The position numbers and the translations under genes were made by a program. Shown here in pieces: positions 44,455-55,141 of a DNA stretch of 64,000 nt. Every line of letters starts with the position of its first letter. Position 1 is the first letter of the stretch. The notes below the pieces were generated by a model. That model did no database searches. It was not told the origin of the DNA and was given only the letters and a program-made list of their open reading frames with translations. This stretch comes from Photobacterium alginatilyticum (GTDB taxonomy: Bacteria > Pseudomonadota > Gammaproteobacteria > Enterobacterales > Vibrionaceae). The DNA lies in NCBI RefSeq assembly GCF_009910675.1, contig NZ_RSEJ01000028.1, positions 24,811 through 88,810 of the forward strand, written 5' to 3'.

Positions 44455-46551
44455 TTACCCTAACAGCTTGACCAAGCCACTAGCCCGCTCGGTTCGCAGG
44501 CGTACCGAGCGCCTGACGACCTCTTGCGGTGCAAACAGATACAGCTTCTCCTTTGCCCGGGTAACACCGGTGTAAATCAGCTCGCGAGTCAGTATCGGGC
44601 TGAACTCGGACGGCAGTACCATCAGCGTATCGGCAAACTCCGACCCCTGTGATTTATGGATAGTCATTGCATAGACCGTTTCGTGCTCCGGGATCCGACT
44701 TGGCAATACGCCACGAATAGAGCCATCCGGCATATCAAAATAGACCCGCAGTCGCTGCTGTCCGGTGTGCGGATCCGGCTCGGGATCCAGCATCGCAATA
44801 CCAATATCGCCATTGTACAGACCCAGGCCGTGATCATTTCGGGTGATCATCACCGGTCGGCCGATATACCAGGTTTCATCACCCGGATTAATTTTACCCT
44901 TTCTTGCCAAACTGCGCTCGATACGCTGATTCAGCCCGGTAACACCAAAATCCCCTTCCCGCAGGGCGCACAGCAGGCGAACACCGGCAAAGGCTTTAAG
45001 CACTTCGGCAGGTGGCTGCTGCTTCTCAATCGCATCAAGGTAGTCTTGATAGAAGTTCACCGCCATCTTTACCATGGTCTGGTAGCTGTCGCTGTTGAGC
45101 GGATAATGGCTGATATCCCTGTAGCCCTGCAGCCAAACCTTCTCAACCTGATGAGGCTGGCCAGCATTGATCGCTTTTGCCAGCTGGCCAATCCCGGACT
45201 GGGCATGGAAACGGTAGCTCTTGCGCAGCATGCACAAACCATCGGCAACAGCCGTAGCCGCAGCCTCACTGCTCGCCAAGCGGTAGCCGGTTAGCTGGCT
45301 GAGCAGGTGTCCCTGCTGCTGACTGTAACCCTGATCGGCAAAAGAACAGATATCGCCCAGCACTGCCCCCGCCTCTACCGAAGCCAGCTGATCGCGATCG
45401 CCCAGCAGGATCAGCTTGGCATGCGGCGGCATCGCATCGAGCAGACGTGCCATCATCGGCAAGTCGACCATCGATGCCTCGTCGACCACCAGCACATCAA
45501 GGTGCAACGGGTTGTCGCGGTGATGACGGAACTCGACCCGGTTCGGAATGGCGCCCAGCAGGCGGTGAATGGTACTGGACTGGGTCGGGATATGATCCTT
45601 GACCGTATTCTCCACAGCCAGTGACTGGACCGCTGCACCAATCGACTCGGTCAGGCGGGCCGCGGCCTTACCGGTCGGTGCCACCAGCTTAATGGTCGGT
45701 ATCTCTAGCACTTCGCCACTGGCCTGTAACGCCTGGGTCACCAGGGCGGCCAGCAACTTAGCAACCGTCGTGGTCTTGCCGGTACCCGGTCCGCCCGAGA
45801 TAACCGCAAACTGACGGGTCAGCGCAACCGCTGCCGCCACTTTCTGCCAGTTCAGGCACACGGCATTCGGCACCAGGGTATCGAGCCCGGCCAGATCACC
45901 GGCACGGGTTGCCGCCGTCAGAACAGCATCTATCGCGGTCCAGTCGAGCTGCTCCGGAGCAACCACATCGAGCTTGTCGCAAACCTCAAGACGGCGACTC
46001 TCCGGAGAATCCGGCTGGGACTTTTCGCCTTTTCTGAGTTGCTGCAATGCCTGATAAAGATAGGTGTAACTCCTGGCAAAAAGCTCATCAAGCTTGGCTG
46101 CCATCTGCTCAGGCTGAATCGCTGCAACCTGCGGTTCTTGCCGTGAGGCCTGCTGTAGTCTTTGGGCAACTGTCTGCTCAAACTGCCAGTAGCGGTTTAG
46201 GTATAAACGCCCGTGAGCAAGCACCAAAGGCGTCGCTTCGCTGCCGTCAGATACCGCCGCCGATGCTGACAACAAGGCTTCCCATTGTGCCAGCACCGGC
46301 AGATCATCCGTCAGTTGGCCGCTAAGCTCAGCGTTGAGGCCAAACAGCTGGCCAGCATCGAGTTGGGCCAGGGGCAGACAAACGTGGCCCCGTCCAAGCT
46401 CATGGCTGGCAAGCGCCGCCGCCAGTGTTACCAGCGGTTGGAGGCTCGCAGAGTCTGAGGACGCCACCGTGGTCGAGATAAATTTGGCAAACTGATAATC
46501 AAGCGGACGAAGCGCCCCCTGCCGGGTCAGTAATTCAAGCCGTTTAAGCAT
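44455..46551 (-). CDS. recD: Exodeoxyribonuclease V alpha subunit RecD
   Basis: RecD is the fast 5'-3' helicase of the RecBCD double-strand-break repair nuclease. The 698-residue protein has an N-terminal RecB-contact domain, a Walker A motif AVISGGPGTGKTTTVAKLL near 255, Walker B VLVVDEASMVDLPMMARLL near 365, and the C-terminal UvrD-like TIHKSQGSEFADTLMVLP near 645. I start it at MLKRLELL because GGAG stands 9 bases before that ATG, overlapping recB by 8 bp. An ATG six codons upstream has no ribosome site. Confidence 0.94.
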   Translation of the reverse strand: MLKRLELLTRQGALRPLDYQFAKFISTTVASSDSASLQPLVTLAAALASHELGRGHVCLPLAQLDAGQLFGLNAELSGQLTDDLPVLAQWEALLSASAAVSDGSEATPLVLAHGRLYLNRYWQFEQTVAQRLQQASRQEPQVAAIQPEQMAAKLDELFARSYTYLYQALQQLRKGEKSQPDSPESRRLEVCDKLDVVAPEQLDWTAIDAVLTAATRAGDLAGLDTLVPNAVCLNWQKVAAAVALTRQFAVISGGPGTGKTTTVAKLLAALVTQALQASGEVLEIPTIKLVAPTGKAAARLTESIGAAVQSLAVENTVKDHIPTQSSTIHRLLGAIPNRVEFRHHRDNPLHLDVLVVDEASMVDLPMMARLLDAMPPHAKLILLGDRDQLASVEAGAVLGDICSFADQGYSQQQGHLLSQLTGYRLASSEAAATAVADGLCMLRKSYRFHAQSGIGQLAKAINAGQPHQVEKVWLQGYRDISHYPLNSDSYQTMVKMAVNFYQDYLDAIEKQQPPAEVLKAFAGVRLLCALREGDFGVTGLNQRIERSLARKGKINPGDETWYIGRPVMITRNDHGLGLYNGDIGIAMLDPEPDPHTGQQRLRVYFDMPDGSIRGVLPSRIPEHETVYAMTIHKSQGSEFADTLMVLPSEFSPILTRELIYTGVTRAKEKLYLFAPQEVVRRSVRLRTERASGLVKLLG

Positions 46552-49500
46552 CAAGGTGTTCTCCGTCAATCAGGGTTTCCAGTTCGGTCAATAATTCCAG
46601 GCTTGGGCGGGCATTAAAAATGCCGCTATTACTCTCTGATCTGACACCACGCAAGAACAGGTAATAAACGCCACCGAAGTGCTGCTCGTAGTCATAGTCA
46701 GCCTTGCGGCTCTTGAGGAAACGGTGCAGGGCCAGTGCGTAAAGCTGATACTGCAGATCGTAGCGGTGATCGGCCATCGCCTGTTTGAGGTTATCGCCCC
46801 GGTAGAGCTCGGGATCATCACCCAGATGGTTCGATTTCCAGTCCAGCACGTAATAACGGCCCTGATGCTCAAACACCAAGTCGATAAAGCCTTTCAGCAT
46901 ACCGCTGACCGTTGAAAAACCCAGATCGCCGGCCCGGGCCGACAGTGGGTCATGGCGGGCTATCACCTTGTTCAGCAGCGGTGCCGACAACACATTGATC
47001 GGCAGCATAAACTCCATTTCGGTCAGACGCTGGCGGGCCGGGATATGCCCCAGTTGCAGACTGTCACCATCCAGAGCACAGCCCAGTACATCGCGGATCA
47101 TCGTCTGCAATACCGGCAACCAGGCTTCGTCATAGTTCTCCAGGCGCAACAGCTCCAAAATTTTATCTCGGGTCGCCTCGTTCTCAACCGGCTCGGTAAA
47201 CTCAATTTCTTCAAACAGGGTATGCAAGAAGGTACCCGGCCGCGCACCACGCGGGAAGGTATAAATCGAGCGCTCAGGCTCTATCAGCTCGCCGTCTTCG
47301 CCGTCACTGTCTTGCGACGAGTCGGTATCAAAGCCAGGTAGCTCGAATGACGCATCATGATTGTGACTCCCCTGCTTTACCAAGCCTGAGTAACTGGTGA
47401 TCCACCAATTTCGCTCTATCTTGGCGCTAAATTCCGATGCCGACAGTTCGGGTTGCTCGCCTTCATCAGGGCACCATGGCAGCTCCGGCAACACAGGTGG
47501 CGGAACAATCGCCATCGTCGATGAGGCGGTTGTCAGACGAGCCAGAGCCGCATCAAGCTCGCTAATTCCTCCCTCCTGACCATCCTGTACCAGCCAGCCA
47601 ATTGCGGCCTTGTGCAATCCTGTCGGCTCTTTACGGCTCAGCCCGTTACGTAACGGTGCCATCCCGATATAACAGCCGTATACGGCTCGGGTCAGGGCCA
47701 CATAAATCAAGCGCAAATCTTCAGCCAGACGTTCTTTCTCCGCCAGCTCCATGCTTTCTTCCTGCTCGGTCACATCCAGCACCGCTTGCTGCGTTTGCTC
47801 GTCATGGAACAAGGCCGTCCCTGCCGCGCGATAACTACAGACAAACGGCAGGAAGACAATGTCATACTCCAACCCTTTGGACTTGTGAATCGTCACGATT
47901 TGTACCAGATTGCGATCCGATTCCAAACGAAGCTGCTGCTCGTCGGCATTGCCGTTGGGGGTCTCGATGTGTTCCGCCAGCCAGCGGAGCAATCCATGAT
48001 CACTGTCGAGAGTCTGGCTTGCCTGTTGCAACAGCTCACCGAGATGAAGAATATCGGTCAGGCGACGCTCACCGCCATTCTCGCTCAGCAGTCGCTCCGG
48101 GATCCTGCGACTGGCCAGCACATGACGCAGCATCGGCAGCACACCCCGGCTCTGCCACAGCTTACGGTATTCACGAAACTCTGCGACATGCTGCTCCCAA
48201 CGATCTTCGTCGATATTGAGCTCGTCAAGCTGACGTGCGCTAAGCGCAAACAAACCCGAGGCCAAGGCTGCCCTTAATCCCCGCTCATCTTCCGGTATCA
48301 AAACAGCTACCAGCAAACGCTGGATATCACTCGCCTCGCTACAGGAAAACACACTGTCGCGGTTTGACAGATAGACACTGGCAATACCCTGTTCGGCCAG
48401 AGCCTGGCGGATCATTGCCCCCTCGCTTCCGGTTCGAACCAGCACCGACACATCACCGGCCCGGATCGGTTTGGACTTCTCGCCATCGACCAGCTGCGCC
48501 TCGCCCTGTTGCGACAGCGTCAGTATCTTTTGGATCTCTGCCGCCGTTGCCGCCGCCATCACCCGGTTGTAATCGCCTTTTTTGACCGGCTCATCCGCAT
48601 CCTGACGCCAGAAGCTCAGTGCAGGCTGTTTTTCTCCGGCAAGCAGCCAGCTGCGTTCGGCCGCTTTCGGGCTATGCTTGACCGGCAGAAAAGTAATATC
48701 CTGATCATAGATAAACGGTCGCTGCGGCTGCTGGAAAATGCAGTTGACGGCTTCGACCATCTCGGCGGTCGAGCGCCAGTTCGTGCCCAGCGTGTAATGA
48801 GCCGTAACCTGCCGCCGAGCCTGGATATAGGTAAAAATATCGGCACCGCGAAAAGCATAGATAGCCTGCTTCGGATCCCCGATCATAAACAAGCCGCTGA
48901 CAGCTATACCCTCCTCGCTGCAGTACTCATCACCATATACTGTATTGAAAATACTGTACTGCAACGGATCGGTATCCTGAAACTCGTCGATCATCGCGAC
49001 GGGAAACTGGCCCCGGATCCGGGCCGCCAGGCTACCGTCAGTATCATTGGCCAGTGCTGCAGCCAGCTGGGTCAGAAGATCATCAAATGACAACCAGCCT
49101 TTACGGCGCTTCGCCTCGGTCAGCAACTGACGACACTCTTTTATTGCATGTGCCAATAAAGGGTCTTTGACATTGGGCCTATTGGCCAGCAACGCTTCAA
49201 TGGCCACAAACACCGGATGCTCGGGTGGATTGCCTTTGCTGGTTTTATCAAACAGCACCTGCTGCGAAAATTTATCCAGCGTTTTTGGCAGCTTATAACC
49301 TGTCGTCTCCTGCTCAGCCCACGCCCCGATTTCCGCCAGCGCCTTGGGCAGACTGGTCTTGGTATAACTGCGCTTGTTCACCCCGGAGCCGGCAATCAGG
49401 TTCTGAAACTCGCCCGCTTCTGCTCGCCAGAGCTGCTTTACATGCTCAATACGCGCGATGTTGTCCTCGTGTACCTGCTGCAAAGAGCCCTCCAGCTCCG

Positions 49501-50149
49501 GCGCGCGAATCTCCACCTCCGCCCCAGAGAGGAACACGTTGATGTCTCTTAGCAGCGAAGCTGGTGATGACCAGATAGTGCGGACTTCCCCGGCCAACGT
49601 GCGCGGCAACGGGTAAAAATTACGACGCCAATAATCGGCAACCACCTGCGCCCTCAGGTGGCTCTCCTCGGTGACGAACTCATTATCGAACAGGCTGCCT
49701 GACTCGAAGGCATTCTGGGTCAGCATACGCTGGCAGAAACCATGAATAGTAAAGATCGCCGCCTCATCCATCTGACGCTCGGCCTGCAGCAAGATCGCCG
49801 CAGCCGCCTTGTGATCGCGCAGATCTTCCAGCAACGGCTTGATCACCGGATCCTCACTATGGCCCCGGTTGAACGCTAACCGGGCATCATGGATACGTCG
49901 CCGGATACGATCTCGCAGCTCGGCTGTTGCCGCTTCAGTAAAAGTAACTACCAGGATCTGATCAACAGTCAGCTCACGCGGAAAGCGGCTCTGACTGTCA
50001 CCATGGCCAAGCAACAGGCGCAGATACAAGCTGGCGATGGTAAATGTTTTTCCGGTTCCGGCCGATGCCTCTATCAGGCGATTGCCGTGAAGCGGAAATG
50101 CCATCGGCTGCAGATCCTGGGGCTGGGGCGAATTGTATTGTTGAGTCAT
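46544..50149 (-). CDS. recB: Exodeoxyribonuclease V beta subunit RecB
   Basis: RecB supplies the 3'-5' helicase and the nuclease of RecBCD. The 1201-residue protein has Walker A LIEASAGTGKTFTIASLYLRLL near 27 and motif II MIDEFQDTDPLQ near 385. The helicase motifs GDPKQAIYAFRGAD and IHKSKGLEYDIVFLPF follow. The C-terminal nuclease domain has GFIDLVFEHQGRYYVLDWKSN with the catalytic D-(x)n-D-x-K residues. It overlaps recD by 8 bp. Unlike E. coli, no ptrA gene lies between recC and recB. Confidence 0.95.
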   Translation of the reverse strand: MTQQYNSPQPQDLQPMAFPLHGNRLIEASAGTGKTFTIASLYLRLLLGHGDSQSRFPRELTVDQILVVTFTEAATAELRDRIRRRIHDARLAFNRGHSEDPVIKPLLEDLRDHKAAAAILLQAERQMDEAAIFTIHGFCQRMLTQNAFESGSLFDNEFVTEESHLRAQVVADYWRRNFYPLPRTLAGEVRTIWSSPASLLRDINVFLSGAEVEIRAPELEGSLQQVHEDNIARIEHVKQLWRAEAGEFQNLIAGSGVNKRSYTKTSLPKALAEIGAWAEQETTGYKLPKTLDKFSQQVLFDKTSKGNPPEHPVFVAIEALLANRPNVKDPLLAHAIKECRQLLTEAKRRKGWLSFDDLLTQLAAALANDTDGSLAARIRGQFPVAMIDEFQDTDPLQYSIFNTVYGDEYCSEEGIAVSGLFMIGDPKQAIYAFRGADIFTYIQARRQVTAHYTLGTNWRSTAEMVEAVNCIFQQPQRPFIYDQDITFLPVKHSPKAAERSWLLAGEKQPALSFWRQDADEPVKKGDYNRVMAAATAAEIQKILTLSQQGEAQLVDGEKSKPIRAGDVSVLVRTGSEGAMIRQALAEQGIASVYLSNRDSVFSCSEASDIQRLLVAVLIPEDERGLRAALASGLFALSARQLDELNIDEDRWEQHVAEFREYRKLWQSRGVLPMLRHVLASRRIPERLLSENGGERRLTDILHLGELLQQASQTLDSDHGLLRWLAEHIETPNGNADEQQLRLESDRNLVQIVTIHKSKGLEYDIVFLPFVCSYRAAGTALFHDEQTQQAVLDVTEQEESMELAEKERLAEDLRLIYVALTRAVYGCYIGMAPLRNGLSRKEPTGLHKAAIGWLVQDGQEGGISELDAALARLTTASSTMAIVPPPVLPELPWCPDEGEQPELSASEFSAKIERNWWITSYSGLVKQGSHNHDASFELPGFDTDSSQDSDGEDGELIEPERSIYTFPRGARPGTFLHTLFEEIEFTEPVENEATRDKILELLRLENYDEAWLPVLQTMIRDVLGCALDGDSLQLGHIPARQRLTEMEFMLPINVLSAPLLNKVIARHDPLSARAGDLGFSTVSGMLKGFIDLVFEHQGRYYVLDWKSNHLGDDPELYRGDNLKQAMADHRYDLQYQLYALALHRFLKSRKADYDYEQHFGGVYYLFLRGVRSESNSGIFNARPSLELLTELETLIDGEHLDA

Positions 50150-50263
50150 AGGACGCGCGAATTCCTGTTGTTGATCGAAACTTGATCCGTTCGAAATTAT
50201 TTTTTGTGATCGGTCACTAATTCAAATGAATATATCGAATTAACTGGCTATTTTATCTATTGA

Positions 50264-50281
50264 TATGAGAGATCTTTCACG
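50264..50281 (-). promoter_or_regulatory. Weak GacA-box-like palindrome upstream of recB
   Basis: TATGAGAGATCTTTCACG matches the csrB operators of this window at 14 of 18 positions, but it lies only ~120 bp before the recB start codon and may be chance. The rest of the 261-bp recC-recB gap shows no gene, hairpin or clear promoter. Confidence 0.2.
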
Positions 50282-50410
50282 GTTTCCCCCAGAGCCATCC
50301 GTTACTATCCCTGTCACGAAATCTGGTCTACCTCTGGACCTGTGGCCGTACAGCGAACACCCTACAAACAACAATGATTTGCTGACGGCCACGCTACATC
50401 TCTCCTACTG

Positions 50411-53400
50411 TTAACCATCATCTTCCGCAATCCTTAACTGCAACAGTGCAGGTTTTAGCAACTGCTCGGCCCACAGCTGAAGTTCGGATGCCAGATCATC
50501 ATTCCACTCCGGCCACACCCGATTGATATAGGCATTAGTGCCTTCGCCTTCAAACATATAACCGCCGTTAAAGGCTTCAGCCATCTTGGCCTTGGCTTTA
50601 TCCCGGGTCTCTTCATCGTCATACCAATTACCTTTTTTATCCTGACAGGCCTGCAAGCCAGCCAGTACGGTACGCGGAAAGTATGGCAGCGGTTGCGTCA
50701 GCCCCTGGTAATATGCCTCCGCCAGCGCTGTTAGCTGAGTGCCGGCATAGTCGGCGCTGACAGGCTCCAGGGTATAGTGGCCATCGACACCCACCAGATG
50801 GGTTGTGCAAGACGACGCAACCAGCGCCTGACAAAGGTGCTCGACCCAGCCCTGCAGGATATCCTGTGCCCGGATCTTGCCCGGGCGATAGCGCACCAGA
50901 CCACTTTGGAAGTGGTGCTTCAGCCATCCCTGCAGCCGAACTTCCGCTCCTGCAATCAACAAGGGCTGATCGACCTCGGTATCCGGTAGGGGACGGGCCA
51001 TTAACCCGGCCACTTTATCGGCCAGTTTTTCGATCTGGCCGCGCTCTTCCACCAGCTCCAGCTCACCAAACTCGGCCAGCGGCAAGCCGCCGGAGGCCTG
51101 CTGGTATTCGGCAAAACGCGCAAATACCGCTTCCCGTCTATGCTCATGGCTGGTATCCCCCGCCATGCTATGGCACTCAAGAAAAGCGGTTAATAGATCG
51201 CTGCGAAGCTGAAAGCGGTCAAGCCCATCGAGAACAAACGGCTCGTCATCTTCCATCGCTCCCTTGGCGGCTTCAAAATAGACTTTCAAACGACGGTTAA
51301 AAAAGTACTGCACCGGCATCCGCCAGAAACGGGTCAGCTCGGCCAGCTCCAGAACCGGCTCGATCCCGGCCTCCAACGGTTCTGCCACCAACGGCTGATC
51401 CTGAAACGTCTCAGCAGTGATCGATTCACGGTTTGCCGCCGGCAGCCACTCAGCGGCGAAGCTCGGCACCTCACCCTGAAATGCCTGCGGGCTAAAGGGA
51501 ACCAGCGGGTGACTATGACACAGGAATTGCTCAAGCCGGGCGGCAGACTGATCGACAGCCAGTGCCTCGTCACCCTCTAGCCTATAACCTTGCTGACAAT
51601 ACTCCAGCAGCTCACTGACCAGAACCGACGGCATTTTCTCGCTGTTATCCTGAATAGATCGGCCCACATAGCTGATATATAAAATCTCCTGAGCTGACTG
51701 AATGGCCTCGAGGAAAAGGTAACGGTCATCATCACGGCGGGAGCGATCGCCGTACTTACCGCGACCAGCCATCAAATCAAACCCTTCCGGCGGTATTGAA
51801 CGTGGGTAGACCCCGTCATTCATGCCCAGCAGGCAGACCACCTTGAACGGAATCGAACGCATTGGCATCAAGGTACAGAAGTTCACCTGACCGGCAAGGA
51901 ATCGCTGGCTGACACGCTCACCCGACAACTTGTCATTAAGGTAGCCCCTCAAGACTGCCGGGCTGATATCGGTGCGGTAACCAGCATCATCAAGCTGCTG
52001 CTCCAGCTGCTGCAACTTGTCGCGGATCATCCGCAACACCATTTCGCCGTCGGTATCGACAGCAAAGAAGTCATCCAACAGCTGGTTCAGACAGCCAATC
52101 CATGCCCCAACAGGTTGCGACTGGGCTAGCTGCTGACGGTAATGCATCAGGGTTTCAATGAACAATCCAAGCTGGCCTGCCAGCTCGGCATCCATCCCCT
52201 GCACTTCATCGTAGGCCAGCACGCCTTGGTACAAACCGGCTCCCTGAGGCATTGCATAACCGAGCAGCATACGCTGCAAACCGAACAGCCAGGTATTTTG
52301 CTGCTGCTGAGGTAGCTGGAATTCACTGGCAGTTTCCCCGTCCAGCCCCCAGCGGATCCCTACTTCTTCAATCCATTGCTTGATCCGCTCGAAACGCTCA
52401 CTGTCAAAACCAAATTTGGCCATCACCGCCGGCACTTCCAACAGCTCCAGCAGTTCTGATGCCTGACAACGGCTCTCCGGCAGGCTCAATAGCCTCAAGA
52501 AAGCCAACAGCACCGGGTTTTCCTGATCAGCACTGCGGTCAGAAATCGAGAAAGGAATATATCGCTCGCCAGGGGCATTACCGAATACCGCCTGAATATA
52601 CGGGCTGTAGCTGTTGATATCCGCCACCATCACCACCATGTCTCGCGGCGACAATGAGGGGTTATCACTCAGCATTCTCAACAGATTGTCATGCAATACT
52701 TCCACTTCACGCATCGGAGAATGGCAGGCATGGACAGTCAGAGAGTGATCATGCGGCAAGACAGCCAGTTTATGGTCGCTTGACTCGGTAAGCTCATCAT
52801 TGACGCGGTCTTCGAGATTCAAGATATCGGCCTGAATCGAGTGCAACAGTGAATCCGGCTCGATATCAACAAACGCCTCGACATCATATGCCTCCATCTC
52901 GGATAGCAAATACAGGTTATCACGCCCCAGTTTGCCCAGTGAGGCCAGCAGGGTATTCCCTACCGCCCCCTCATGGGTATCGTCGATAATATTGTCTTCA
53001 ATATCCCCTTTGAGCGGCGACACCACCTCTCCCCGTTCGCTGTGATCGGCACACCACTGCAACTGCTGACGCTGCTTGGCCGCCAGACGGGCCAGATACT
53101 TGCGATCCCGCACTTCGCCCCAGTAATGGCGGCAGGGGTTGGTAAACATCAGATGAACATCAATATGCTTGCCCAGGGCCGCCAGCGCATCGAGGTAGCG
53201 TGGCGGAAGCGCAGAGATGCCAAAGACAAACAATCGCTTCGGCAACCCTTCCGGCAAGGGAGCGCCACTTTGCAAATACCCCTCAAGGGTTTCGATAAAG
53301 TTGTCATACAGGTTGGCACGGTGATACGGCGACTGGCCGAGCGCCAGGGTCTGATCATAAAGCGCCTGCCACAGCAAGGGTTGCCACGGATGATCTGCCG

Positions 53401-53875
53401 TCAGCTCCGGGTCGATTTGATCCGCTTCCCAGTCCTGTATCCACTCCGGCCGGTACACCAGGTACTGGTCGAAGATATCTGCAATTTTTCCTGCCAGCTG
53501 ATAGTGCTTTACCCATTGCTCGTCGTCGCTCAGGTAGCGTGCCAACGGCTCGAACTCAGGTTTTTCCAGCAGCTTGGGCAGTACCTGCATCAGCTTCCAG
53601 GTCATGGCTTCTTTATTGAACGCACTGCGCTGCGGGACGTCACTCAGTACCTCGGTAAACATATTCCAGATAAAGGTAGCCGGCAGCGGAAATTCAAGGT
53701 TGGCGGCAATCCCCAGCGACTTGGCCAGTTCAAGCTTCAACCACTGTGACATACCCGGGCTCTGGACCAGAATTTGTTCCTGCTCAAACGGGTTGTCCAG
53801 CGGATCGAGACGAATAAGTTCAACCAGAAGGGACTTCAGCAAATCCAGTTGGTTAGAGTGGTAGACAGTAAACAC
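50411..53875 (-). CDS. recC: Exodeoxyribonuclease V gamma subunit RecC
   Basis: RecC recognises Chi and splits the DNA strands in RecBCD. The 1154-residue protein has inactive helicase-like and nuclease-like folds. Marks include FTVYHSNQLDLLKSLLVELI at the N-terminus, LVQSPGMSQWLKLELAKSLGI, FVFGISALPPRYLDALAALG near 220, FCTLMPMRSIPFKVVCLLGMNDGVYPR near 670, and FDLMAGRGKYGDRSRRDDDRYLFLEA. Full length. It lies 261 bp upstream of recB on the same strand, so recB may have its own promoter. Confidence 0.95.
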   Translation of the reverse strand: MFTVYHSNQLDLLKSLLVELIRLDPLDNPFEQEQILVQSPGMSQWLKLELAKSLGIAANLEFPLPATFIWNMFTEVLSDVPQRSAFNKEAMTWKLMQVLPKLLEKPEFEPLARYLSDDEQWVKHYQLAGKIADIFDQYLVYRPEWIQDWEADQIDPELTADHPWQPLLWQALYDQTLALGQSPYHRANLYDNFIETLEGYLQSGAPLPEGLPKRLFVFGISALPPRYLDALAALGKHIDVHLMFTNPCRHYWGEVRDRKYLARLAAKQRQQLQWCADHSERGEVVSPLKGDIEDNIIDDTHEGAVGNTLLASLGKLGRDNLYLLSEMEAYDVEAFVDIEPDSLLHSIQADILNLEDRVNDELTESSDHKLAVLPHDHSLTVHACHSPMREVEVLHDNLLRMLSDNPSLSPRDMVVMVADINSYSPYIQAVFGNAPGERYIPFSISDRSADQENPVLLAFLRLLSLPESRCQASELLELLEVPAVMAKFGFDSERFERIKQWIEEVGIRWGLDGETASEFQLPQQQQNTWLFGLQRMLLGYAMPQGAGLYQGVLAYDEVQGMDAELAGQLGLFIETLMHYRQQLAQSQPVGAWIGCLNQLLDDFFAVDTDGEMVLRMIRDKLQQLEQQLDDAGYRTDISPAVLRGYLNDKLSGERVSQRFLAGQVNFCTLMPMRSIPFKVVCLLGMNDGVYPRSIPPEGFDLMAGRGKYGDRSRRDDDRYLFLEAIQSAQEILYISYVGRSIQDNSEKMPSVLVSELLEYCQQGYRLEGDEALAVDQSAARLEQFLCHSHPLVPFSPQAFQGEVPSFAAEWLPAANRESITAETFQDQPLVAEPLEAGIEPVLELAELTRFWRMPVQYFFNRRLKVYFEAAKGAMEDDEPFVLDGLDRFQLRSDLLTAFLECHSMAGDTSHEHRREAVFARFAEYQQASGGLPLAEFGELELVEERGQIEKLADKVAGLMARPLPDTEVDQPLLIAGAEVRLQGWLKHHFQSGLVRYRPGKIRAQDILQGWVEHLCQALVASSCTTHLVGVDGHYTLEPVSADYAGTQLTALAEAYYQGLTQPLPYFPRTVLAGLQACQDKKGNWYDDEETRDKAKAKMAEAFNGGYMFEGEGTNAYINRVWPEWNDDLASELQLWAEQLLKPALLQLRIAEDDG

Positions 53876-54020
53876 GCAGATATCTCACGGACAGAGAAAA
53901 TTACAACGATTGTCCATCAATAAGCTACTTGCTGCAAACGAAAAAGGCCGGGTTATCCGCCATTCCCAAGGCGAACAATCCAGGCCAGGCAACTCACTTC
54001 AAAGAATGAATAAATGTCCG

Positions 54021-54998
54021 TTATCCCTCCTGCGGCTGCAGGTTGAACAGTTTGGTTATCGGGCGGTAGTAGGCTAAATAGCGAAGCGCGACATAGGACA
54101 CAACCACCGTTGATACATACAGTTCAACCGTCGCTAGCAGGGAAACCTGATTAACATATTCGGCCGCTACACCGTTTGCGGCCATCCAGGATGCGGTTTT
54201 GAACAATGCCGTTGCACCGATAACCATCGGGAAAGTAAAGGCAGCATAGCCCGGGCTAAAATCGAGCCGCAGCAACCGGAAAAACGCGACGTAGATAACA
54301 AATGTCATCAGTACCGCGATACCAGCCAGCAGCGCAATGATCACCGGTGACGGGTTTTGCTCCACGGTCAGGTAACCGGCAAGAGAAAGACTGGCAGGGG
54401 CGGCCATTATCGCAATCGTCGGTTTTGCTGCATCTGGGATCTCATGGCTAAAAATCAAACGATAGATCATGATCGGCAGCATTACCGCGTACACCCCCAT
54501 ACCAAAGGCCAGCAATCCCTCGGCCAGGGGACGCAGCGCACCGCCGGGAAACGCAACATCCGCCACAATAATGCCGATAGGAGGTACAAACCAGCTTGGC
54601 ACCATGTGATGAAGCCTGAACTCAACCGCACGATGGTAGACAAACAACACCAGAAAAATGAGGTGCAGTATCACGGCAAATAACCACAGTGCCGGAGCCA
54701 GTTTCGGGGCATACAGACCGACCGCTTTTGACACCACCATCAATGCCATTGCGAAAGTTGGCACCACACTGCCCACGACGTGGTGAGTCAGGTCGTCCCA
54801 TAACGACTTAGGATGAAAAAGAAATTTCGTCATCAAGATCAGCAGCAATACCGAGGCGACAGCCGCGCCGCCGAGCTGCCCTAGCCCGTCAAGATCAACA
54901 GCATTCTCCCAGCACCACCCAAGACTGCCGATACCCAATGCCAGCCCTGCCATCGGGGTCGGCGCACCTGCGACTTTGTTCTTCGTTGCCTGAATCAT
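54021..54998 (-). CDS. TDT-family (TehA/SLAC1-like) transporter
   Basis: A 325-residue integral membrane protein with about ten spans, of the tellurite-resistance/dicarboxylate transporter fold (TehA/SLAC1). The opening PTPMAGLALGIGSLGWCWE, then SVVPTFAMALMVVSK and YAAFTFPMVIGATALFKTAS, with Pro/Phe pattern in odd spans, supports this. The substrate is not deducible; anions such as chloride or nitrate, dicarboxylates or sulfite are options. I start it at MIQATKNK; an ATG 19 codons upstream adds a non-conserved segment. A LysR gene is divergent from it. Confidence 0.8.
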   Translation of the reverse strand: MIQATKNKVAGAPTPMAGLALGIGSLGWCWENAVDLDGLGQLGGAAVASVLLLILMTKFLFHPKSLWDDLTHHVVGSVVPTFAMALMVVSKAVGLYAPKLAPALWLFAVILHLIFLVLFVYHRAVEFRLHHMVPSWFVPPIGIIVADVAFPGGALRPLAEGLLAFGMGVYAVMLPIMIYRLIFSHEIPDAAKPTIAIMAAPASLSLAGYLTVEQNPSPVIIALLAGIAVLMTFVIYVAFFRLLRLDFSPGYAAFTFPMVIGATALFKTASWMAANGVAAEYVNQVSLLATVELYVSTVVVSYVALRYLAYYRPITKLFNLQPQEG

Positions 54999-55141
54999 CT
55001 TACCCACTCCACTTTCTGCCTTTTCTTGCTGGCAGAAACGCTCTTTTCCAAACACACGAAGAGTGTATATAATCTTTGATGTTTGGAATATTTGAATATT
55101 TTTAAATTATCTTTAAGAATTACTGAACATAAGAGGTAACA

